A DNA stretch of 29,906 nucleotides from Chloroflexota bacterium (lineage in GTDB: Bacteria > Chloroflexota > UBA11872). Below the pieces are notes generated by a model. That model ran no database searches. It worked only from the letters and a program-made list of their open reading frames with translations, and had not been told where the DNA came from. The position numbers and the translations under genes were made by a program. Location: contig JAPPFO010000104.1 in assembly GCA_028875175.1 (NCBI GenBank), positions 1 through 29,906 of the forward strand. The letters run 5' to 3'. Positions 22,584 through 29,906 of this stretch are shown one piece after another (the stretch's first letter is position 1; each line of letters begins with the position of its first letter).

Positions 22584-23387
22584 TCAGGATGGCGTGGAAA
22601 CGTCCAGCACGTGAGCGCGCGCGGCGTTGATGGCAGCCACGGTTTCCTCGGCCGGGACGCTCTCCGTGCTGCCCCAGATGAAGGTAAACATGCCGAAGTA
22701 ATTTCGCTCATCAAGCATGGCCGTGAGCGCGCGAAAATCCACGGTGCCGTGGCCCGGCGCCTGGTCTTCGGCCGGCCCCAGGCTATCCGCGTTCTGCATG
22801 GCGGGGCTGACGCTCCAGAGGCAGGTGTGACCGACACGGCCATCGGCCGCGTCAGCCACCGCCCGCAGCGTGGTGCCGGCCAGGCGCGCGTGGGGCGGCG
22901 TGAGGCTTAGTTGCACACGCGGGTGTCCGACGTCGTCCAGAAAGCTGGCGATCTCAGAAGGTTCGTCCAGCCAGGTGCCGATCTGGTTGGCCAGCGCCAG
23001 GGTCACCCCCAGGTCCTGGGCCGCCCGGCCCAGCGCCCGCACATCGTCGGCCGCCTCGCGCCGCTCGTACTCACGCACGGGCGCGGTACCAATAACCAGC
23101 GGGGCGCCGATGGCGGCCGCAAATTCCAGCCGCGCGACCAGGTCGTTGCCAAACGTGGCGTATGCCGAGATCGACGAAGGCCGAAGGTTGTGGTCCTCGA
23201 CGCGAGCCTGCACCTCGGCCGGCGAGTCGCGCATGGGGTCCACGTGCTCGAGCACGCCCGGCGTGGCCCAGAGGTCCACGTAGGTCAGATCGGTCTGCGC
23301 CAGCGACTTGAGCGCGTCGTCCAGAGACAGCGACCGGAACAGCAGGGTGGAGCCCGCGAATCGAGTTGAGATGTCAAAGACGAACAT
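22584..23387 (-). CDS. sugar phosphate isomerase/epimerase-like TIM barrel, metal ligands replaced
   Basis: A 267-residue protein of the xylose-isomerase-like TIM barrel (AP endonuclease 2) family. Recognisable blocks are DISTRFAGSTLLFRSLSLDDAL, LTYVDLWATP, VTLALANQIGTWLDEPSE and VQLSLTPPHARLAG. In active members the third block carries Glu and His (LALENH), the fourth an Asp (LDxxH), the next a His and the last a Glu. Here these positions read Ala133, Gln135, Thr163, Cys189 (GHTCLW) and WGSTES, so the usual divalent-metal site is missing. It is either a non-metal enzyme, a binding protein or a pseudo-enzyme. It stands between ctaC and the MBL gene, in the same direction. Confidence 0.75.
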   Translation of the reverse strand: MFVFDISTRFAGSTLLFRSLSLDDALKSLAQTDLTYVDLWATPGVLEHVDPMRDSPAEVQARVEDHNLRPSSISAYATFGNDLVARLEFAAAIGAPLVIGTAPVREYERREAADDVRALGRAAQDLGVTLALANQIGTWLDEPSEIASFLDDVGHPRVQLSLTPPHARLAGTTLRAVADAADGRVGHTCLWSVSPAMQNADSLGPAEDQAPGHGTVDFRALTAMLDERNYFGMFTFIWGSTESVPAEETVAAINAARAHVLDVSTPS

Positions 23388-23471
23388 GAAGGGCTCGTAG
23401 CCGCAGGCAAACCGTCCGTGAAGCGCTCCCCCTATTCTCGCCTATTTGGGGGACATTCGGCTATTCGCGGC

Positions 23472-24314
23472 TCACGACGGGAAGAAGGGGTTATTCGCCA
23501 GTTCCGCGCCAACGGTCGTGGGTGGCCCGTGGCCAGCGAAGAGCCGGGTGGTTTCGGGCAGCGAGAGAATCTGCAAACGAACCGCCGCCAGGTGCTCGGC
23601 GTAGTGATCCGGACCGAGCGAGGTGCGGCCCAGGGAGCCGGCGAACATAGCGTCACCCACCAGCACCAGGTCGCGCAGCACCAGCGAACTGTGGCCCGGC
23701 GCGTGTCCCGGCGTGCGGCGAGCCTCGACCTCGAATGGTCCGACCCGGAAGCGCTGGCCGTGATCGTACGTGCGGATGTCGGCCCGTTGAAGCGACGGCA
23801 GGCGGGGTTGTTCGTTGGGATGGATCCAGATGGGGACGTCGAGCGCCTTGTGAATCGCGGGCAACGCGTCGATGTGGTCGGCATCGGCGTGGGTCACGAG
23901 AACCGCGGCCGCTGTCCACTGCTCCTCGGCCAGCGCGCCCAGGATTTGCTCCGGTACGGCGCCGGGATCCACCACCACGGCCTGGCCGGTTTCAACGTCC
24001 CCAACCACGTACTGGTAGACGCGCATGGGCGGATACGGGATGACCCGGATACGCACGCCGCCGTGATCCAGCGGGACCGGGTTGGGCACGTACGCATCCT
24101 GGGCAACGGCCCAGAGGCGCTTCGGATTAAGGTTCAGCAGGGCGGCAAGAGCGTCGCTCTCGGCTCTTGTCGGGCTGCGCTCGCAATCCTCCAGCACTGC
24201 AAGCTCCCCGGCGGAGATACCGACCTGCCCGGCGACGTTCTCCGCCGAGAGGTTCAGGCCAAAGCGGGCCTTGCCGATGATGTCACCGAATTCGTCCTCC
24301 AGCAGGTCGGTCAT
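23472..24314 (-). CDS. XRE-type HTH fused to metallo-beta-lactamase-fold hydrolase
   Basis: A 280-residue two-domain protein. Residues about 8-68 form a Cro/C1-type helix-turn-helix (IGKARFGLNLSAENVAGQVGISAGELAVLEDCERSP region). Residues about 85-280 form a glyoxalase-II-like MBL domain: THADADHID (His142, Asp144, Asp146, His147) in place of the THxHxDH consensus, TPGHAPGHSS (His204), GDAMFAGSLGRT (Asp221) and AGHGPPTT (His262). The second His of motif 1 is Asp, a known variant in some MBL branches. A DNA-binding domain on a hydrolase suggests a sensor or regulator, but the HTH may only mediate protein contacts. ATG 24314 lies 65 bases from recQ, which runs in the same direction. Confidence 0.85.
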   Translation of the reverse strand: MTDLLEDEFGDIIGKARFGLNLSAENVAGQVGISAGELAVLEDCERSPTRAESDALAALLNLNPKRLWAVAQDAYVPNPVPLDHGGVRIRVIPYPPMRVYQYVVGDVETGQAVVVDPGAVPEQILGALAEEQWTAAAVLVTHADADHIDALPAIHKALDVPIWIHPNEQPRLPSLQRADIRTYDHGQRFRVGPFEVEARRTPGHAPGHSSLVLRDLVLVGDAMFAGSLGRTSLGPDHYAEHLAAVRLQILSLPETTRLFAGHGPPTTVGAELANNPFFPS

Positions 24315-24379
24315 AGCGTCGTCAACCGGGGCGGCGGGGTGTACGCCCTGAGCTTCGCACGAATGCCGGATGCGGTGCG

Positions 24380-26593
24380 TCAGGGTGGCGGGGAATCGGA
24401 AGCCGGAGCGGACTGCGCCGGGCGCTGCCGTCGTTGCTGGTCCAACCAGGCACGTACGATCCGGATTTCTTCAAAGGAGAAGTCGTCGCCGACCAGCTGC
24501 CTGACCGGTGTGAGGGCGGGGGACTGAGTTCGCGCAAATGCCTCCGAGATCCGCGTCACTCGCTCCGGGGTTGGCAGTTCGCGCTCAAGCGGCAGCGATT
24601 CGCCCGCGGCGATCAGGTGCTCCACGTGGGACATGATCGTCGCCTCGGTCAGGCCGCGCCGCCGGCTGACCTCGGAGATGGACAGCCCGCGCAGCACGAG
24701 CTCCAGCGTCTGGCGTTGGGTCGAGCTCTTGCGGGCAGTCGAACGGGTGGGCCTGATCCGACGCTGTGGCCTGGGACGCTCCGCCAGACCCCGAGACTCG
24801 GCGTAGTCGGTGATAACGGGCAGGAAGTCATTGGCGAACTCTTGCAGCTTCGCGCGGCCGACGCCAGAAATCGTGGAGAAGCTCTTGCGGCTGTGGGGCA
24901 GATAGCAAGCCATTTCCTGTAACGACCGGTCGCCGAAGACCATGTAGGGCGGCACGTTGCGGGCCTGCGCCAGCCGGAATCGCAGGTCGCGTAACTGGTC
25001 GAACAGGCCGCGGTCGAATTCAAGCTGATCAAGCCCGGGCCAGGGTTGGGACGGGTCGTCATCCTGCGACTTGACTCGGGAAAGCGTCAGCGGCTCGCGC
25101 CGGCGCAGAAAGTCGCGCCCACGTGGCGTCACGGCGAGGGACCGGTACCGGTCTGTGGTGTGTCCGACCAATCCCGCGTCTTCGAGCAGAGCCAAGATCT
25201 CGTGAAGTTCGACTCGCCCATGGTCGCGGGCGATGCCATACACCGACAGGCGGTCGTGCCCCACGTCCAGCAGCCTACGCCCGCGGCCGCCGCGCACTAC
25301 CTGGATTATGTGGGCAGCGCCAAATCGTTCGCCGGTGCGGATGACGGCCGAGAGGAGTTTCTGGGCAATCTCGGTGGCGTCAAACTCCTCGCGTTCGCTC
25401 AGGCAGACATCGCAGCCCCCGCAGGCCGCCTGGTCGTAGGTCTCGCCGAAGTAGTCGAGCAGGAACGCACGGCGGCAGGATTGCAGCTGGCAGTACCTGA
25501 TCATCTGCTGCAACTTGTGGCGCGCGCGTGCGCGCTCGGTTTCGTCCTGGATCTGTTCGATAAAGCCGGACAGCGCGTACCGATCCGACGCGCCGTAGAA
25601 GAGTACGCAGGTACTGGGCAGACCGTCGCGGCCGGCGCGCCCCGTCTCCTGGTAGTAGCCCTCGAGGGTTTTCGGCAGGTGGAAGTGAACGATCAGGCGC
25701 ACGTCCGGCTTGTCGATGCCCATGCCAAAGGCAATGGTGGCGGCGACGACCGGGACCTCGTCGCGAATGAACCGCTCTTGGGTCGTTCGCCGGGTAGCCG
25801 GGTCGAGGCCGGCGTGGTAGGGCAGTGCTTGAATGCCCTGGTCGGTGAGGTCGGCCGCCAGGTCTTCGGCGTTCTGGCGCGAAAGGCAGTAGACGATGGC
25901 CGATCCGTCGGCATGCTGCCGAAGGAGATTGAGCAGAGCATCGAAGGCCCCGCGCTTGGGGCGGACGTAATAGGTCAGATTCCGGCGGTCAAAGCTGGCG
26001 ACGAACTGGCGCGCTCGTGGAATCGCCAATTGCCCCACGATGTCGTTCCGAACCTGGGCGGTGGCCGTGGCCGTGAGGGCCATGACTGGCGTGTCGGGAA
26101 AGCGCTCGCGCAAGACGTGCAAGTTGCGGTAGTCAGGGCGAAAGTCGTGGCCCCACTCGGAGATGCAGTGGGCTTCGTCAATGGCGATCTGGCTGACATC
26201 GACCGACCCTAGAAACTCCGTGAATCCCGGCACGGCCAGTCGCTCCGGTGCGATATAGAGGATCCTGATCCGGCCTGCCCTGGCGTCCGCGAGAATGCCG
26301 CGGCCCTCCCGTGGCGGGACCGTGCTGTTGATGAAGGCTGCGGCTACACCGTTGGCGCGCAGGGCGTCCACCTGGTCCTTCATCAGGGCGATGAGCGGGG
26401 AAACCACGAGGGTCAGGCCGTCCAGACACAAGGCCGGGAGCTGATAGCAGAGGGACTTGCCGCCGCCGGTGGGCATCAGCACCAGGGCGTCGTTTCCGTC
26501 CAGCACGGTTTGGATGATGTCGGCCTGGAGCGGGCGGAACTCGTCATAGCCGAAGCGGGTCTTCAGCAGGTCGTGGATTTCAGGCGTTTGCAT
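24380..26593 (-). CDS. recQ: ATP-dependent DNA helicase RecQ
   Basis: A 737-residue 3'-5' helicase for recombination repair. Walker A is PTGGGKS (41-47) and Walker B is DEAH (139-142), followed by the aromatic-rich loop CISEWGHDFRPDY. Conserved motifs V and VI are ATIAFGMGIDKPDVR and QETGRAGRDG. The RecQ zinc-binding cysteines are Cys373, Cys391, Cys394 and Cys397, then come an RQC winged helix and an HRDC domain (about 525-600). Residues about 630-725 add a helix-turn-helix region (ISEVSRRRGLTEATIMSHVEHLIAAGE) of the HTH_40 type found in long RecQ forms. ATG 26593 has a weak ribosome binding site. Confidence 0.96.
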   Translation of the reverse strand: MQTPEIHDLLKTRFGYDEFRPLQADIIQTVLDGNDALVLMPTGGGKSLCYQLPALCLDGLTLVVSPLIALMKDQVDALRANGVAAAFINSTVPPREGRGILADARAGRIRILYIAPERLAVPGFTEFLGSVDVSQIAIDEAHCISEWGHDFRPDYRNLHVLRERFPDTPVMALTATATAQVRNDIVGQLAIPRARQFVASFDRRNLTYYVRPKRGAFDALLNLLRQHADGSAIVYCLSRQNAEDLAADLTDQGIQALPYHAGLDPATRRTTQERFIRDEVPVVAATIAFGMGIDKPDVRLIVHFHLPKTLEGYYQETGRAGRDGLPSTCVLFYGASDRYALSGFIEQIQDETERARARHKLQQMIRYCQLQSCRRAFLLDYFGETYDQAACGGCDVCLSEREEFDATEIAQKLLSAVIRTGERFGAAHIIQVVRGGRGRRLLDVGHDRLSVYGIARDHGRVELHEILALLEDAGLVGHTTDRYRSLAVTPRGRDFLRRREPLTLSRVKSQDDDPSQPWPGLDQLEFDRGLFDQLRDLRFRLAQARNVPPYMVFGDRSLQEMACYLPHSRKSFSTISGVGRAKLQEFANDFLPVITDYAESRGLAERPRPQRRIRPTRSTARKSSTQRQTLELVLRGLSISEVSRRRGLTEATIMSHVEHLIAAGESLPLERELPTPERVTRISEAFARTQSPALTPVRQLVGDDFSFEEIRIVRAWLDQQRRQRPAQSAPASDSPPP

Positions 26594-26737
26594 GGCTGGC
26601 CAGCCGGTCGTTCAGGGTCACCCGCGGTGATTCCGGCCCTGGCGCGCTCTGCCAGCCCTGCCGGTCCTGCGCCTCCAACAACGGGTCGGAGACAGACCGG
26701 GCACTAGACCGCTACCGTATGGGCGCTGCGCGGCGGG

Positions 26738-26760
26738 GCGCGCTACGCGCGCGTATTTTC
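26738..26760 (+). terminator. hairpin plus T run, terminator- or attenuator-like
   Basis: GCGCGC (26738-26743) and GCGCGC (26747-26752) pair around the loop TAC, followed by GTATTTTC. It sits between the divergent starts of recQ and the glycosyltransferase gene, where no upstream rightward gene needs terminating, so it could attenuate the polysaccharide cluster. The short T run makes this weak. Confidence 0.22.
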
Positions 26761-26858
26761 CCACGGCGGGCCGAGACGCAGCACTCAAGGAGTCTCGGGC
26801 ACGCCGGTCGCGGCCAGTTCAATGCACAGCCACCCGGCGTGGGGAAGGGTGACGGCGG

Positions 26859-28022
26859 GTGCGCGTGCTGGTGGCGAGTCATACCTACCTGCGCCGATTT
26901 AACCAGCGGAAGTGGGAGGCGTTTGCCGACCTCTCGCCTCGGCATGCCGCCCTGTTGGTGGTTCCGAGCGGCTGGCGCGACCCGCACTTCGGCCGCGTGG
27001 TTCCCGAACTACCGGCGCACCCTCGCGTGCGCATGCGAGTGGCTCGGGCTGTCTTCCGCGGCCGGGGATCTCTGTCGTCTCACGTCGATCCACGGCTCGT
27101 CCTGGCGGCGCGGCACTTCCGGCCGGACGTCGTCCTGGTGGAACAGGAACCGCACTCGCTGCTGGCCCTGCAGGGCCGCTGGCTGGCCCGACTCCTGGCA
27201 GGGTGTCCGCCGTTTACGTTCTTCACGTGGGGCGGCCCGCCACACCGCCGGCGGGCGTTGCCGCTGCGCACGCTGGAGCGTGGTGCGCTGCGCGCGGCGC
27301 CATTGGCCTTTGCTGGAAATCAGGCGGCTCGCGATCAGTTACGCGCCTCAGGTTTCCGCCGCCCAGTCCATCGCATCCCGCAGGTTGGCGTTGACCTACC
27401 GGATCGGCCGGAGCTGACCCGACGCCAGGTGCGACGCGAACTCGGGATACCCGGCGTTGTCGTCGGATTCGCCGGGCGCCTGATTGCCGAAAAGGGCGTG
27501 CTGGACCTCGCGGATGCGCTATCGGGACTTGGCGATCTGGACTGGACGTTCCTGGCGATCGGCCCGGGACCAATGGCCGGGGCGCTGAAGGCGCGGTTTC
27601 AAGCGGCCAATCTAGCCGGACGGCTGCGCCTGGTTTCGGACGCCGGCCACCACCGGGTCGGCGCCCTGTTGACGGCACTGGATGTTCTGGTCCTGCCGTC
27701 CTACACAACCCAGAACTGGGCGGAGCAGTTCGGGCACGTGCTGATCGAGGCCATGGCGGCGGGCTGCCCGGTGGCCGGGACAGACTCGGGCGAGATACCG
27801 CACGTGATCGGTAATGCCGGCATCGTGGTTCCGGAGCGAGACGTCGGGCAGCTTCGAGCCGCCCTGCGACGCTTGATCGAGGGCCCCGGCCTGCGCGCGC
27901 AACTGGCCACCCGTGGTCGGGACCGAGTCCAGCGTCACTACACGCACGATGTCGTGGCGCGACGGTTGGCACGAAGCCTGGAGCAAGTTCGGGCCTACTC
28001 GGCGACGCGTGGCGCACCATGA
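26859..28022 (+). CDS. family 4 (GT-B) glycosyltransferase
   Basis: A 387-residue GT-B enzyme that would transfer a sugar from a nucleotide donor. The N-terminal domain begins RVLVASHTYLRR. The C-terminal domain has the typical GT4 blocks GVVVGFAGRLIAEKGVLDLADAL, FLAIGPGPMAGALKARF, ALDVLVLPSY and the donor-binding E-x7-E motif EQFGHVLIEAMAAGCPV. GTG 26859 is used because it begins the conserved strand, with GGGTGA just upstream but no strong Shine-Dalgarno. The stop overlaps the methyltransferase start (ATGA at 28019-28022). It is first of a three-gene coupled series and probably acts in surface polysaccharide assembly. Confidence 0.9.
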   Translation: MRVLVASHTYLRRFNQRKWEAFADLSPRHAALLVVPSGWRDPHFGRVVPELPAHPRVRMRVARAVFRGRGSLSSHVDPRLVLAARHFRPDVVLVEQEPHSLLALQGRWLARLLAGCPPFTFFTWGGPPHRRRALPLRTLERGALRAAPLAFAGNQAARDQLRASGFRRPVHRIPQVGVDLPDRPELTRRQVRRELGIPGVVVGFAGRLIAEKGVLDLADALSGLGDLDWTFLAIGPGPMAGALKARFQAANLAGRLRLVSDAGHHRVGALLTALDVLVLPSYTTQNWAEQFGHVLIEAMAAGCPVAGTDSGEIPHVIGNAGIVVPERDVGQLRAALRRLIEGPGLRAQLATRGRDRVQRHYTHDVVARRLARSLEQVRAYSATRGAP

Positions 28023-28651
28023 GCGGCCAGCGAGTGCCGCCGATTCGCAAGCGCGCGTATTACCGGAGATCCGGGGCGCCGCCGCAACTCGTGCGTGAGT
28101 ACTTTCGCCGCCTGGGGACTGTCTCGCTGGTGCTGGATTTGGGCTGCGGCCTGGGCGGCGTTTCGCGCGCGGCGCCGGGCGACGTGCAAGTGATCGGAGT
28201 CGATCATGACCGTGGCGCCCTCGAGATCGCCGGTCGATTCGGTGCGGTCGTGGCCTGGGACGCCGGGGCGGGACGGCGCCTGCCGTTCCCGCGCAACCGG
28301 TTTGACGCCGTGATTGCCAGGGACGTGCTCGAGCACCTGGATCACCCCTGGAATGCCGTGCGCGAGATGCGAGCGGTGCTGCGGCCCGGCGGTGCGGCGC
28401 TGGTATCGGTGCCGATGGCGCGGCCGCGGGTGGTCTGGAATGACTACACGCATCGGCGAGGCTTCACGCGCTCAGCGGCTTGCCTGCTGTTCCTGGACGC
28501 TGGGTTCGCGGTCGAACGCGTGGATCGCATGGGCTCCCTGCCGCTAACGGCCCGGCTTGATCTGATTCGGGCGGTCCCCTGGCTGCTGCGGCTTCCGGTG
28601 CTGGATCAGGTCTGGGCCACCAGCTGGGAAGTCCTGGTGCGCAAGCCGTGA
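28019..28651 (+). CDS. class I SAM-dependent methyltransferase
   Basis: A 210-residue methyltransferase with motif I VLDLGCGLGGVSR, motif II VIGVDHDRGALEIA, motif IV FDAVIARDVLEHLDHP and motif V MRAVLRPGGAALVSVP. This is the Methyltransf_11/23 type commonly found in polysaccharide clusters, where it O-methylates sugars or lipid intermediates. Its position between two glycosyltransferase genes, coupled to both by 4-base overlaps (ATGA and GTGA at 28648-28651), supports that role, which is inference. The substrate is unknown. Confidence 0.88.
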   Translation: MSGQRVPPIRKRAYYRRSGAPPQLVREYFRRLGTVSLVLDLGCGLGGVSRAAPGDVQVIGVDHDRGALEIAGRFGAVVAWDAGAGRRLPFPRNRFDAVIARDVLEHLDHPWNAVREMRAVLRPGGAALVSVPMARPRVVWNDYTHRRGFTRSAACLLFLDAGFAVERVDRMGSLPLTARLDLIRAVPWLLRLPVLDQVWATSWEVLVRKP

Positions 28652-29817
28652 GCGTTCACCATCCGGACGATGACGCCGCAAGCGTCCGCCCGCGCGTCAA
28701 CCTCTACCTTGTGAATCCCAGCGACTGCCGGCCCTCCATGGACCGCTATGGCCGGACGCTGGAGCGCGCGCTCCGATACCTAGACCCGCCGCTGGACGTC
28801 CATACCGTCACACCGCCCCCGTGGCCGCAGCGCGACGACAACCTCTTTGGCCGCTTGGCCGAAGGCGTGGGGAAGTACCGGGTGCGTTACGCCGATTATC
28901 CGCGGCGCGTGTCCGGCGAATCGGCCACCGTGCACCACGTGGTGGATCACGCGTACGCCCACCTGGCGCCCGCACTGGGGACACGGCGCACGGTGGTGAC
29001 CTGTCACGACCTGATGCTGCTGCGGATGGCCGACGGCTTCATTCCAGGAGCGGGGCCATCGCGGGTGGCGCTGCTGGCGTTTCGCTATTCGGTTCGCCAT
29101 CTCTCACAGGCCGCACGCGTCGTCTGTGTCAGCCAGACGACAGCTGACGACGTGCGGCGCTTGCTGGACTGCGATCCGGCTCGGTTGCACGTGGTGCACA
29201 GCGGGGTGGCCGACCACTTTCGCGCGCCGCCGGCCGAGCGAACGGCCGAACTGCGCGAACGACTTGGGTTGCCGCACATCCCCTTGCTGCTGCACGTCGG
29301 GGGCGCCGATGCCTACAAGAACATCGAGGGCGCGCTGCGGGTGGTGCATGCGCTGCGCCATACGCACGGCGTCGACTGCGGCTTCGTCAAGGCGGGCCAG
29401 CGCCTGACCTCCGACCAGCGACAGCTCGCGCGATCCCTGGGACTGGAACCCTGGATCGTCGAAACCGGCTACGTACCCGAACCTGACCTGCCAGCGCTCT
29501 ACGCGTGCTGCCAGGTCCTGCTAGCGCCGTCGCACTGGGAAGGCTTTGGCTGGCCGGCCCTGGAGGCCATGGCGTGCGGTACGCCCGCCGTCACCTCGGA
29601 CTGTCCGGCATTCCGCGAGATCGCCGGGGACGCCGCCCTGCAAGCACCAGCCACGGACACACGAGGGCTGGCGACTGCGTCAGCTCGGCTATTGCAAGAC
29701 GACGCAGCCCGCCAAGCGGCCCAGGCTCGCGGGCTGTCGCATGTTCAGCGCTTTCGCTGGGACCAAACCGCCCGCGAGTTGGCGGAGGTCTACGCGGCCG
29801 TGGCGGCAACCGCGTGA
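28648..29817 (+). CDS. family 4 (GT-B) glycosyltransferase
   Basis: A 389-residue GT-B enzyme, distinct from the first one. The N-terminal half has VTCHDLMLLRMADGF and the linker ARVVCVSQTTADDVRRLL, typical of mannosyl- or rhamnosyl-transferases of the GT4 group. The C-terminal half has LLLHVGGADAYKNIEGAL, VETGYVPEPDLPALYA and the donor site SHWEGFGWPALEAMACGTPAVTS. Start GTG 28648 overlaps the methyltransferase stop. The first 15 residues (VHHPDDDAASVRP) are poorly conserved, so a later start is possible. It is probably part of the same surface-glycan pathway. Confidence 0.92.
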   Translation: MSVHHPDDDAASVRPRVNLYLVNPSDCRPSMDRYGRTLERALRYLDPPLDVHTVTPPPWPQRDDNLFGRLAEGVGKYRVRYADYPRRVSGESATVHHVVDHAYAHLAPALGTRRTVVTCHDLMLLRMADGFIPGAGPSRVALLAFRYSVRHLSQAARVVCVSQTTADDVRRLLDCDPARLHVVHSGVADHFRAPPAERTAELRERLGLPHIPLLLHVGGADAYKNIEGALRVVHALRHTHGVDCGFVKAGQRLTSDQRQLARSLGLEPWIVETGYVPEPDLPALYACCQVLLAPSHWEGFGWPALEAMACGTPAVTSDCPAFREIAGDAALQAPATDTRGLATASARLLQDDAARQAAQARGLSHVQRFRWDQTARELAEVYAAVAATA

Positions 29818-29879
29818 GCGCCGCCAGGTCCCACGCGGTATGTTTCGCCATCCCTCGCCGAGGAGGTGAACACCGCCCC

Positions 29880-29906
29880 ATGGCTACCGGAACCATCGTG
29901 GTGACC
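29880..29906 (+). CDS. start of a further gene, cut by window edge
   Basis: ATG 29880 opens a frame reading ATGTIVVT for the nine visible codons. GAGGAGG at 29860-29866 lies about 13 bases upstream. It follows the glycosyltransferase in the same direction, after a 62-base gap. The start could suit a Rossmann-fold enzyme, but nine residues prove nothing. Confidence 0.4.

Overview
The window is about 30 kb of GC-rich bacterial DNA with short intergenic gaps and frequent stop/start overlaps. It carries aerobic, Gram-negative-style or monoderm-compatible housekeeping genes: lgt, recQ, and a caa3-type cytochrome c oxidase with a haem c domain fused to subunit II. The mix includes a DUF3179 protein, many Gfo/Idh/MDR/2-hydroxyacid dehydrogenases, a sugar-isomerase-like TIM barrel, and the ctaC-ctaD-ctaE-ctaF-ctaG order. 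It is most reminiscent of an environmental Chloroflexota (marine or sponge-associated type), but that assignment is inference from gene content and not proven by the sequence.

Layout. 1-0.8 kb: the 3' part of an initiator tRNA-fMet, then a patch of visibly lower GC holding a small ParD-tail-like ORF and an orphan HicB antitoxin. 0.8-4.1 kb: DUF3179 protein, divergent Tat-type lipoprotein of unknown function, and lgt. The 3' end of lgt contains a perfect 16-bp parS centromere site. 4.1-9.1 kb: a long leftward run with a TumE-like toxin/antitoxin-like pair, two oxidoreductases, a PD-(D/E)XK nuclease of the PGN_0703-like type, and a D-2-hydroxyacid dehydrogenase. 9.1-10.6 kb: small membrane protein and a vapBC module that looks leaderless and is flanked by imperfect direct repeats. 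10.6-16.5 kb: secreted HEFWH protein, GNAT plus stand-alone FEN-type 5'-3' exonuclease, HAD phosphatase plus second GNAT, cupin, and metallophosphoesterase plus methyltransferase. 16.5-17.2 kb: a gene-poor stretch with one frameshifted small gene.

17.2-22.5 kb: the respiratory block. A lipoprotein with a cupredoxin-like fold that has lost its copper Cys and Met converges on ctaG and shares its CTAG stop. The oxidase genes ctaC, ctaD, ctaE, ctaF and ctaG run leftward, mostly overlapping. 22.5-26.6 kb: a sugar-isomerase-like protein lacking the usual metal ligands, an XRE-HTH/metallo-beta-lactamase fusion, and RecQ with HRDC and C-terminal HTH domains. 26.9-29.9 kb: a rightward cluster of glycosyltransferase, methyltransferase and glycosyltransferase, all joined by 4-nt overlaps and probably serving surface polysaccharide synthesis, followed by the first nine codons of another gene.

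No CRISPR array, complete insertion sequence or prophage was seen. The least explained items are the degenerate cupredoxin at the oxidase locus, the repeat-flanked leaderless vapBC, the metal-ligand-less TIM barrel, the stand-alone nuclease and the embedded parS site. I did not find clear evidence for a wholly new multi-gene system.
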